From IMG/VR virus record IMGVR_UViG_3300046740_000164, positions 1-28,792 of that record: a DNA stretch of 28,792 nt; one strand, written 5' to 3'. Shown here in pieces: positions 22,450 through 28,792 of the stretch (position 1 is the first letter of the stretch; every line of letters begins with the position of its first letter). The translations under genes were made by a program, and so were the position numbers. The notes below the pieces were generated by a model that was not told the origin of the DNA, ran no database searches, and worked only from the letters and a program-made list of their open reading frames with translations. Source of the stretch: a virus.

Positions 22450-24737
22450 GACGTCGCCAGTCCCGAGTTAGCCGGCGTCGCGCCAGCGTTGGGGACCGTT
22501 GGGCCTGGGTTCTCTGGCCGGGGCGGTCCGTTGCCCTTCGCCTTCCCGTTCGGCGGCGGCGGGCCCTGCGGCGGCTGCCCTGGCGCTCCCGGTTGCTGCT
22601 GGCCGGGCATCATCATCCCCGGGGGAGGCTGCATCTGGAGGGCGGCCATCAGTTCGGGGTCGTCCATCGCCCGGAACATCTTCTTGGCGACGGCGGCCAT
22701 CAGGAACGGGTTTTGCGCCAGGTATGGGTTCGTATTCACGAGGTTGAACGCGGCTTGCGCTTCGGCCATGCGCTGAGGCTGGGAGGCCATCCGCTGGTCT
22801 GCTGTGATCGTGATGTCGACGTCTTCGAGGTAGTCCCTGCGAGCTACAACGACCTTCTCCACCGACGGAGCGAAGTCTCCGCCCGGTTGCGCAGGGGGAA
22901 TCCGCTTGTACGGGTCGACGACGGAGAAATACTCCTCGTCGCCGAGATAGACCGAGTTGAGACGGGCGAGCTTCTGTCCCTCGCAGGTTCTGGCCCGGCC
23001 ATAGTCCTTGTTCCAGATGGCAATCGCCTGGAGGGCCTGACCGATGCGAATCTGGGTCGTCGTTGCGGTTTCGTTCGACCCGCCGACCTCGCCCGAGAGG
23101 ATGTCTCCAGCGGAAGAGACGTCGTCGGCGTCTTCCTGCTGAGCCTTGATCATGTTCCCCATCGCGGGGTCGGGCGGGGCGAAGTCGAGCTTTTTGATCC
23201 CCTTGTCCAAGTCCTGGGGGTTCAGGTCGGTCTGTGTTCCCTCGCCCGGGCGGATGCGGAACTCCCCCCGGCCCAACTTCGCCTGGCGGGAGTAGATGAA
23301 CGTTGCCGTGCTATTCAGGAACGCCGCATCGACGACGTACGAGGCCAGGGTATCGGCCAGCTGGTTGTTTCCTTCGAGCAGGAAGCCGATTCCGTAGCCG
23401 TAGACACCCTCGGGGTTGGGGATGCAGACGTAGTGGGTGAAGAAGTGGATCGGAACCATCTTCGGAGGTGCAGGAGGCGGTGGCATCTCCGGTTGCATGG
23501 GAGGAGGTTGCGCCATCGGCATCATCGGCCCCGTCGAGTCCATCGCCCCCGGCATAGGCATCCCCGTTGAGTCCATCGGGCCCGCCATGGGCATCTGGGT
23601 TTGGTTCATCTCATACGCCTGCATGTCCATCTGCCACTGCTGCATGGCTGCGGCGTACTGAGCCTCGTTTGCGTCCTGCTCGAGGTTGTAGCGGGCTCGG
23701 TCTTGCGGGTCTTCGTCCTCGCGGAGGCGAACGGACACCACAATCTTCGTGTCTCGGTCGATGGTGACGATTACCGGCCTTTGGGGCTCTTTCTTGTCCT
23801 TCTTCGGCTCGCTTCCCTCGTCCATCAGGCCCGCGGGCTCGGCCATCTCCTCCAAGGGCGAGTCGACGGGTGCAGCCTTGGCCTTCGGCAGCGAAAGCCA
23901 GCGGTGTTGCTCGAGCAAGACCCTCGGAGAGTCGGAATCGGACTCTTCGTCCTTCTCGACCCCGCTCGCCTTGTCGGTTACCTCCTGGATCGAGCCGGAT
24001 TTCTGGGAGTCCTCCTGGTTTCCGCCGGCTTGCCCCTTGTCCATCTTGTCAAACAGCTTGTCGACGTTCTGGAAGTACCCGGTTGCCGCTTCCGCTTCGA
24101 GCTCGTGGCGCTGCATGCGGAGAATCCGCGTGATTCGCGGCATGTCGGCGAGGTTTGGGTCAGTGGACTTGCGCTTGTACGGAAGGACGATGTCCTCCGT
24201 CGCGCAAACCTCGTGGCAGGGGCGGTTTTTGCTCGCCGACCAGTACGTATACGAGAACGCCGACCCGTACAGGAGCCACTGCATGATCAGGGCCTTGTGA
24301 TTCGGGACGTACTCGGGGATTTGGTGAAGAATCTGCCAGTTCAGGTGCTTGGCGACCCTGATTGACCGGTCCAGGTCGAAAGCGTCGGTCGGTTTGACGC
24401 CGAAAAACTCGCCGTTCGACGGGAACTGCTGGTCGTAGATGCGCGCGTGAATGCGGATGCACGCTTTCGCGATGATGGAGAAGTGAACCTGCGCCCCGTC
24501 GTTCTCCGAGGGGGGCAACATGCCGATGAAGAGCTTGAGAATGCTCGCGCGCTTCTCCCGGTACTTCTCCGAGCTGCGCAAATCGCGCTCGTAGTCCTTG
24601 AAGACGCGAGAGGCAATCTTGCTTTGCTCGTCGTCGGGTATGGAGTCAAGCAGGTTGACCGATTCGGGGGCCTTCCCCATCAACAGCATGTCGACGGGGG
24701 GCGCTGCGGGCTCTAGTTCTTCGCTTTGTGTGTCCAT
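22446..24737 (-). CDS. Portal protein
   Basis: About 763 aa. It lies directly after the large terminase gene and is large like P22-type portals. It forms the dodecameric ring through which DNA is packaged and ejected. Landmarks are an N-terminal helical region, the segment ALIMQWLLYGSAFSYTYW (about 149-166), and YGYGIGFLLEGNNQLADTLA (about 446-465), typical of the portal core. A Met/Pro/Gln-rich insertion at about 362-426 contains two copies of MDSTG. The Pro/Gln/Gly-rich C-terminal tail (last 60 residues) is probably disordered. I chose ATG 24737, preceded by GGTG. The GTG at 24746 overlaps the terminase stop as GTGA and is an alternative start. Confidence 0.85.
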   Translation of the reverse strand: MDTQSEELEPAAPPVDMLLMGKAPESVNLLDSIPDDEQSKIASRVFKDYERDLRSSEKYREKRASILKLFIGMLPPSENDGAQVHFSIIAKACIRIHARIYDQQFPSNGEFFGVKPTDAFDLDRSIRVAKHLNWQILHQIPEYVPNHKALIMQWLLYGSAFSYTYWSASKNRPCHEVCATEDIVLPYKRKSTDPNLADMPRITRILRMQRHELEAEAATGYFQNVDKLFDKMDKGQAGGNQEDSQKSGSIQEVTDKASGVEKDEESDSDSPRVLLEQHRWLSLPKAKAAPVDSPLEEMAEPAGLMDEGSEPKKDKKEPQRPVIVTIDRDTKIVVSVRLREDEDPQDRARYNLEQDANEAQYAAAMQQWQMDMQAYEMNQTQMPMAGPMDSTGMPMPGAMDSTGPMMPMAQPPPMQPEMPPPPAPPKMVPIHFFTHYVCIPNPEGVYGYGIGFLLEGNNQLADTLASYVVDAAFLNSTATFIYSRQAKLGRGEFRIRPGEGTQTDLNPQDLDKGIKKLDFAPPDPAMGNMIKAQQEDADDVSSAGDILSGEVGGSNETATTTQIRIGQALQAIAIWNKDYGRARTCEGQKLARLNSVYLGDEEYFSVVDPYKRIPPAQPGGDFAPSVEKVVVARRDYLEDVDITITADQRMASQPQRMAEAQAAFNLVNTNPYLAQNPFLMAAVAKKMFRAMDDPELMAALQMQPPPGMMMPGQQQPGAPGQPPQGPPPPNGKAKGNGPPRPENPGPTVPNAGATPANSGLATS

Positions 24738-24742
24738 CGTGT

Positions 24743-26296
24743 TCACCAAACCATTCGGCGCTTCGTTCGGCGTGACGAGAGTTCGTCATCGCCCCAGAGA
24801 TGCGCCTCGCGGGCGCTTCGGATGTCGGTCTTTTCGTTCTCGCCCATGATTGGGCGGCTCATACAGGCGTAGCCGGCAGAGTCGGCGTCGTGGTCGTTGC
24901 CCTTCGTGTCCCACTTCTCTGGATCATCCGGATCGCTTTGGAGAACGGGGATTGTCACAATTGGCCCGACCTTGATCTTCTTACCTCCTGGCGTCTTCAC
25001 CTTGCTCGTGCAGATGTCGAACCAGCGGATTCCCGGGATGATGTAGGCTGGCTCGCCTCGTTCGTCTTTCACCGTCGGGTGCGGCTTGCGTGATTTCATG
25101 CGGATGCGCATCTGGTCCGCCATGCCCTTGCGATCCTTGGTGCACTTGAAGAAGTGGCATCCGTTCTCCATGAGCGTCTCGGCGATGGTCGGTCCGACGT
25201 GCCCCGCATCACCCCAGCAGGACGAATCGAGCGGGCCCGTCAACGTCGAGCAAGCGCGGTTCGAGTCCCACTCGCCGGCATCGCGCTCGATGATCTGAAT
25301 GTCCTCGGCCAGTTCGCGCGAGTTACGGCCGGTACACGTATAGCTGCGGTAGCACACCATGTTGCCATCCGGGTCCACCGCCCACCATTGGACCGAAGAC
25401 ATGCCGGGGTACGCATAGCCGTAGTCCGACGATCGGAACTTGTACCAGCCAGCGGGAATCTTGAACGGCCTGCAGATGTGCACCGCCGGGTCCCACAGGT
25501 CAGAGAAGAAGGCGTCGGCGGAAACGTTCCAATCGCCATCGCGAAGTGCTCGCCGAACGGCAGGCGGCTTCGTTGCGAGAGTGGCCGAGTATTCCGCTTG
25601 GTCAATACTCGGGTTGTCCTCGATGCGGGCGGGGATGAAGATTTGCTCCCGCTGCACTTCGACGACGCGCTCAACGCCGTTCTCGTTTACCTTGACGGGA
25701 ATGTTGACGATGACCGGCGTGTTCGGCGGTGCAATCTCGACGAACCGACGGCGAACCCACTCCAGGCCTCCCCCCACCGGGTTTGTGCCGGCGCGGATAT
25801 AGAGCATGTCCTTGAGAACTGGATCAGAGCTTCGGAGCCGAGTGTCAAGCTGGTCGAACTGTTCCTCGGTGAACGTTGTCAGTTCGTCGAACAGAATCTC
25901 CGTGAACTCGAAGCCGTAGTATTTGAGCCAGTCGGACTCGTCCTCCATCTGGCCGAACATGTACTTGTAGCCGCAGGAGAACGTCCACGTCTTGGTCTGC
26001 TCGTGCCAGCCCTTCTCTCCCATCATTGGGTCGATGAGCGGGAAGTAGCGGCGGGCGCGATCCATCACCTCCCGCAATTCAGGCATCGTGCGGCGGAAGA
26101 AGATTGCGCGGCCGGTCGATGACGGAATTTCTCCGCTGGCTACGCGCTCAGACTCAATGTGAATCTGACGAAACGGATCAAACAGGAGGCACTGGGACTT
26201 CCCTCCTCCCGCCGCTCCACCGTAGAGCGCATAGCGCCCGTCCCACTGCATGAACCGCGTTTGCGCCCCCGGGTGAGGCTTAAAGACGACGTTCAC
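24743..26296 (-). CDS. terL: Terminase large subunit
   Basis: A 517-aa ATPase-nuclease that pumps DNA into the prohead. Numbering from the chosen GTG start, the Walker A motif is GGAAGGGKS at 26-34. Walker B is ILFDE at 134-138, with catalytic Glu138. The coupling motif GTNP is at 170-173, and RDGDWNV near 252-258 marks the end of the ATPase domain. The nuclease domain starts with SSDYGYAYP (Asp291). CWGDAG (Asp362) and the DHDAD cluster at 467-471 supply further acidic residues. A TTG at 26311 gives five more codons, but the GTG at 26296 overlaps the fibre stop (GTGA) and has an AGAGG site 5 bases upstream, so I prefer it. Confidence 0.95.
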   Translation of the reverse strand: MNVVFKPHPGAQTRFMQWDGRYALYGGAAGGGKSQCLLFDPFRQIHIESERVASGEIPSSTGRAIFFRRTMPELREVMDRARRYFPLIDPMMGEKGWHEQTKTWTFSCGYKYMFGQMEDESDWLKYYGFEFTEILFDELTTFTEEQFDQLDTRLRSSDPVLKDMLYIRAGTNPVGGGLEWVRRRFVEIAPPNTPVIVNIPVKVNENGVERVVEVQREQIFIPARIEDNPSIDQAEYSATLATKPPAVRRALRDGDWNVSADAFFSDLWDPAVHICRPFKIPAGWYKFRSSDYGYAYPGMSSVQWWAVDPDGNMVCYRSYTCTGRNSRELAEDIQIIERDAGEWDSNRACSTLTGPLDSSCWGDAGHVGPTIAETLMENGCHFFKCTKDRKGMADQMRIRMKSRKPHPTVKDERGEPAYIIPGIRWFDICTSKVKTPGGKKIKVGPIVTIPVLQSDPDDPEKWDTKGNDHDADSAGYACMSRPIMGENEKTDIRSAREAHLWGDDELSSRRTKRRMVW

Positions 26297-27483
26297 GCGG
26301 TCCTCTGCCAAAGGTTGATGACGATGAAGGGCGGGAGAATCGCCATCGACGTGCCCGAGAACACCGGGGCACTGTTCGTTCCCGCTGGGGTGAGCGTGTG
26401 CTGGTGAGTGCCGAGGGCGGAGCCCGTAAAAGTCGGGGCTGCGACTGTTCCCGTTGCCGTCGTGGTGTGCTGATGTGTTCCCAGTGCACTGCCAGTAAAG
26501 GCAGGGGCGCTGTTTGTACCCGCTGGGGTACCGGCCGTGATGGCCTGTGTCTTGAGTACGGCGATCGAAGTCGTGTTCGCGGTCGGAGCCGCTGAAATGG
26601 ATTCAGGGGCTCGAGACGTGCCGGTGCCGAAGATGGACGAGGCGATCATCTCGAGTTGCCCGGTCCCTCCCGCGGTCTTGCCGAAGGGTAGTTCGTGGGA
26701 GTGGGTCGCTAGGGCCGAGCCGGTGAACACTGGAGCGGCGACGGTGCCCGCTGGCGTTCCGGCGGACACCGCAGAGCTTGTATCCGTCCCGCCGGTGAAT
26801 GTAGGGACCGAGTTCGTTCCGGCGGGGGTTCCGGCTGACACCAGCGACGTGTTGATCGCCGATGTTCCCGTGAATGTCGGGGCGGTCACCGAGCCGGTTG
26901 GGGTTCCGGTCTTCGTGCCTCCAGTGCCGAGCAAGGTACCGAAGTCCGGATCGCCCTGGCTGAACGACACGGGCATCTTCCCAGCCCCAAACGCGACCCA
27001 CGTACCGAAGCCAAGAAGCGTCGAGGGATTCGTCGCAACGGCGGACATGAAGATTGAGCCGACCGGCCAGCAGGCGGAGACGCTACCGGCCTGCCCCGTG
27101 TTCCCCTGGGGACCTTGCGGCCCGATGTTTCCTTGTGGTCCCTGTGGGCCCGCTGAGCCGGCGGTTCCTTGCGCCCCTTGAGGGCCGGTTAGCCCAATGT
27201 CACCCTTCGGCCCCTGGGGACCTTGCGATCCAGTTGGTCCAGCAGGACCAGTCGGACCCTGCGCTCCTGCGGCACCGGGCGGCCCCTGGGTACCGCTTTC
27301 ACCCTTGGTCCCAGGAGGTGGGGGCTGCCAGCCGTAGGCGGTAGAGGCGAGAATCCAGTCGACGAGTCCGGGACCAGACTTCGTCCATACGAGTCGGGTT
27401 TCGGTGTCGATGATTCGATCGCCCACCAGCCCATCGCACCCCATGCGGGACGGGTTGCCGCGGAACTGACGAATCGCCTCCAC
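26293..27483 (-). CDS. Collagen-like receptor-binding tail fibre with HxH motifs
   Basis: A 396-aa protein. After an N-terminal domain (1-57) come 25 uninterrupted Gly-X-Y triplets (58-132), a collagen-like trimeric stalk. [20 protein letters not shown] (141-160) is the opening of a receptor-binding domain found in many phage fibres, and the end [14 protein letters not shown] matches the usual '(L)PPY.V...W.RTA'. Between them are six repeats of the form AGTPAG-x4-P-x-FTG. H261-S-H263, H337-Q-H339 and H360-Q-H362 are HxH motifs, like the metal-binding ones at the tip of T4 gp37. The start is a GTG that overlaps the previous stop. Its position directly upstream of the terminase is unusual. Confidence 0.82.
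   Translation of the reverse strand: MEAIRQFRGNPSRMGCDGLVGDRIIDTETRLVWTKSGPGLVDWILASTAYGWQPPPPGTKGESGTQGPPGAAGAQGPTGPAGPTGSQGPQGPKGDIGLTGPQGAQGTAGSAGPQGPQGNIGPQGPQGNTGQAGSVSACWPVGSIFMSAVATNPSTLLGFGTWVAFGAGKMPVSFSQGDPDFGTLLGTGGTKTGTPTGSVTAPTFTGTSAINTSLVSAGTPAGTNSVPTFTGGTDTSSAVSAGTPAGTVAAPVFTGSALATHSHELPFGKTAGGTGQLEMIASSIFGTGTSRAPESISAAPTANTTSIAVLKTQAITAGTPAGTNSAPAFTGSALGTHQHTTTATGTVAAPTFTGSALGTHQHTLTPAGTNSAPVFSGTSMAILPPFIVINLWQRTA
26344..26916 (-). repeat. Six-copy protein repeat in fibre C-terminal region
   Basis: Six imperfect repeats encode the motif (A)GTPAG-T-x3-P-x-FTG-S-A, several followed by L-x-T-H-x-H. Five copies read [60 protein letters not shown] and [12 protein letters not shown], and a sixth, shorter copy ends PVFSG. 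Copies two to four share most residues, which suggests recent duplication or recombination. Such repeats can vary in number between related phages. Confidence 0.7.
27088..27312 (-). repeat. Collagen-like Gly-X-Y repeat region
   Basis: These 225 bases encode 25 consecutive Gly-X-Y triplets, with frequent GPQ and GPT triplets. Runs of GGN codons in a fixed period of nine bases make the stretch internally repetitive. In phage fibres such segments form trimeric collagen-like rods; prolines here would not be hydroxylated in a bacterial host. Confidence 0.85.
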
Positions 27484-27950
27484 TACGGGCCGACCTCTTG
27501 AGTCCCGACCGTGACGGACCAGTTAACCGTTTGCGCCCCGTCGTCCTGGACCTGGACCTCGACGTGATTGCCGACGACGAGAAACTGGACGGCGTAGCCG
27601 GGGGAGTTCTGTGTGTAGATAGCCGCGGTCGCTCCCTGCTGCAGGAGACCGACGACGTTCAGGAACGTACCCGTCCGCTTGAACACGGCGCAGTCACCGG
27701 CCGCCGGGGCAATGCCCATGACCGTGAAGTCGATGAGGACGAGCTGATTGACGGCCGGTTCGGCCGAGGTCCAGATGGTCGTGAACGTTCCCGTGCCGGC
27801 CGTGGTCGTCGCTGACTGCGAGGTGCCGACGTAGTTTGAGAACTGCCTAACCTGCTGGAGGAAGGGGAGAAGTTCGCGGTTCACCCACGATTGCAACTCC
27901 TCCGTTGGCACCGGACGGTTGCGGAGCGGCTTTGTGACCGATGGGGTCAC
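27483..27950 (-). CDS. Hypothetical virion protein next to the collagen-like fibre
   Basis: A 155-aa protein. I chose the GTG at 27950-27948, which overlaps the previous stop (GTGA). An upstream extension in the same frame is Arg-rich and lies inside the neighbour. Residues about 15-45 are helical ([20 protein letters not shown]), and the rest is beta-rich with strands such as [16 protein letters not shown] and [19 protein letters not shown]. This is the layout of a small fibre or adaptor subunit. Its stop overlaps the fibre start (TAGTG), and that coupling suggests the two products act together. No family is recognised. Confidence 0.55.
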   Translation of the reverse strand: MTPSVTKPLRNRPVPTEELQSWVNRELLPFLQQVRQFSNYVGTSQSATTTAGTGTFTTIWTSAEPAVNQLVLIDFTVMGIAPAAGDCAVFKRTGTFLNVVGLLQQGATAAIYTQNSPGYAVQFLVVGNHVEVQVQDDGAQTVNWSVTVGTQEVGP

Positions 27951-28177
27951 AGGGTCTTTTTGCCGACAGGCCTCACCAGGAGGTCGCCGAAGTTGCATTC
28001 AATGCCAAGGCAACCGAGGCCGGGTAGCATCTTGCCGACCAGGATCATCGGCACCCCGTCTCGGTACCGAACGTGGCCTATCTGCGTGCCGTCTTCGCCG
28101 AAGTCGACTTCGATCTGATCGCCCTCCTTGAAGACCTTGCGAGCCTCCTGGGTCATCATCTGGATGAAGTCGCTCAC
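27947..28177 (-). CDS. Small hypothetical protein
   Basis: A 76-aa protein with a GTG start that overlaps the previous stop (GTGA). The N-terminal helix (MSDFIQMMTQEARKVF) is followed by short strands, including DQIEVDFGEDGTQIGHVRYR and GVPMILVGKM, suggestive of a small SH3-like beta-barrel. Two cysteines (C56, C61) are present. No membrane span is seen. It lies between the candidate small terminase and the fibre-associated gene. The function is unknown, and any role in packaging or fibre assembly would be a guess. Confidence 0.55.
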   Translation of the reverse strand: MSDFIQMMTQEARKVFKEGDQIEVDFGEDGTQIGHVRYRDGVPMILVGKMLPGLGCLGIECNFGDLLVRPVGKKTL

Positions 28178-28644
28178 TTGTCGTTCACTTCCACCTCGAT
28201 GACGACCGGCTGAACCGTCGAGGCAGCTTTCTCGGGAAGCTGCACCACGTGCATGTTCTCGACGTGGACCTTGACCGAGCTCTTCTCGGCTTGAGCCCGG
28301 GTCTCCGCCTCGATCAACTTGGCCGCCGATTCGACGCCGAAAGCTGTTGCCTTCTTCGGTTCCTCGAACTGACGGACAATCTTTCGTTGTTGGAGGGTCA
28401 GGCCTGCGGCAACTAGCTCGTCGTCCTCCTTGAACATGTACTTGCGGAGGTTCGTGATCCGAGCGGCGTCCACCTTGACTGAGGCGATCAACTCCTTCAG
28501 CTCGGACTGCCGGCGGGCAGCCACGATGGCTCTACGCTCCGCCTTGAGGCGCTTGCGCTCGGTGATTGCCGCCTCCTCTTCGGGAGTGCGGACAACCAAG
28601 GCTTGCTCAGCCAACGTCTGTCTTTTTCGCGACCAGTCGGTCAT
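28174..28644 (-). CDS. Candidate terminase small subunit (helical, basic)
   Basis: A 156-aa protein, strongly helical and charged, with KRLKAERRAIVAARRQSELK at about 31-50 and a second helical region at about 100-122. The strand-rich C-terminus (SVKVHVENMHVVQLPEK, 123-139) ends in repeated V/E residues. The small terminase is expected near the large one, and a DNA-binding, oligomer-forming helical protein with a beta-rich end would suit that role. However, no helix-turn-helix is obvious and three genes lie between it and terL. I chose ATG 28644; an ATG at 28677 gives 11 more residues. It overlaps the preceding ORF by 38 bases. A different head or DNA-handling protein is quite possible. Confidence 0.45.
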   Translation of the reverse strand: MTDWSRKRQTLAEQALVVRTPEEEAAITERKRLKAERRAIVAARRQSELKELIASVKVDAARITNLRKYMFKEDDELVAAGLTLQQRKIVRQFEEPKKATAFGVESAAKLIEAETRAQAEKSSVKVHVENMHVVQLPEKAASTVQPVVIEVEVNDK

Positions 28645-28792
28645 ACATCCGTGCCTTGCAACGGTCGCAGTACCCATGCGGAGTGTTCACGCACTGGCAC
28701 ACGTCTTCGTTCCCGTTGCCCATCACCCGCTGCATCTCCCAGTACCGTTGGTTGGCGTCTGAAACCGTGAGGTCTTGCGAGATGGCAATCTC
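28607..28792 (-). CDS. Partial gene, C-terminus with CxC...CxxC motif
   Basis: An open frame enters at the window edge (28792) and ends with TGA at 28609-28607. The visible 61 residues include SDANQRYWEMQRVMGNGNED and then C-Q-C-V-N-T-P-H-G-Y-C-D-R-C, a C-x-C-x7-C-x2-C pattern that could bind zinc. Its end overlaps the start of the next gene by 38 bases. It may be a small DNA- or protein-binding protein, with the upstream part missing from this window. The call rests on the open frame, the Cys spacing and the absence of another candidate in this stretch. Confidence 0.55.
   Translation of the reverse strand, partial: EIAISQDLTVSDANQRYWEMQRVMGNGNEDVCQCVNTPHGYCDRCKARMYDRLVAKKTDVG

Noticed and set aside
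22593-23570. 325-codon plus-strand frame opposite the portal gene
   Set aside because: Antisense to the portal, Arg/His/Val-rich, no recognisable domain.
25154-26122. 322-codon plus-strand frame opposite the terminase gene
   Set aside because: The minus strand carries clear Walker A, Walker B and nuclease motifs here, so the plus frame is a by-product of GC-rich codon use.
1-28792. CRISPR arrays, tRNA genes, insertion sequences, integrase or attachment sites
   Set aside because: I found no regularly spaced direct repeats other than protein-coding repeats, no cloverleaf-like segment, and no transposase or integrase-like protein in the window. Lifestyle (temperate or virulent) therefore stays undecided.

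Overview
This window is part of a tailed bacteriophage genome, or of a prophage, carried in GC-rich DNA. About 28.5 of its 28.8 kb is one nearly unbroken run of virion and lysis genes on the minus strand, so transcription runs from high to low coordinates. The gene set points to a podovirus (short-tailed phage). It has a large terminase, a portal, a scaffold, a major capsid protein, and P22 gp4-like and gp10-like head-to-tail and tail-hub proteins. These are followed by three proteins placed and sized like the P22 ejection proteins gp7, gp20 and gp16. I see no tape-measure, tail-tube, sheath or baseplate gene. The candidate spanin and a small lipoprotein suggest a Gram-negative host, but the host cannot be named from this sequence.

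Layout in transcription order. 28.8-27.5 kb holds a truncated Cys-rich ORF, a candidate small terminase and two small proteins. 27.5-26.3 kb is a collagen-like, HxH-bearing fibre gene placed unusually just upstream of the large terminase (26.3-24.7). The portal follows (24.7-22.4), then two small genes, a GroES-like co-chaperonin (22.0-21.6) and the scaffold (21.6-20.7). A 157-bp gap with two strong hairpins separates the scaffold from the capsid genes: an AT-hook-bearing protein, a capsid-associated protein and the major capsid protein (20.5-18.5). Next come two tandem beta-helix paralogues, a 64-aa zinc-finger-like protein and a third, more distant beta-helix protein (18.5-15.5). An 835-aa multidomain protein, the gp4-like adaptor, a small protein and a pectate-lyase-fold tailspike follow (15.5-10.5). 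One small lipoprotein gene sits on the plus strand (10.27-10.50). Then come the gp10-like tail hub and the ejection-type proteins (10.2-4.2), three exposed-type virion proteins ending in a glycoside-hydrolase-like protein (4.2-1.2), and the lysis cassette: spanin-like, unknown, holin-like, and M15 peptidase endolysin (1.2-0).

Most junctions are stop/start overlaps of the forms ATGA, GTGA, TAATG or TGATG. Several true starts are therefore GTG codons internal to the longest reading frames. The window is functionally coherent: DNA packaging, chaperone-assisted capsid assembly, tail hub and ejection machinery, a large set of surface and glycan-facing proteins, and lysis. The least ordinary elements are the phage-encoded GroES, the beta-helix family next to the capsid gene, the lone plus-strand lipoprotein, and the number of candidate glycan-active proteins.
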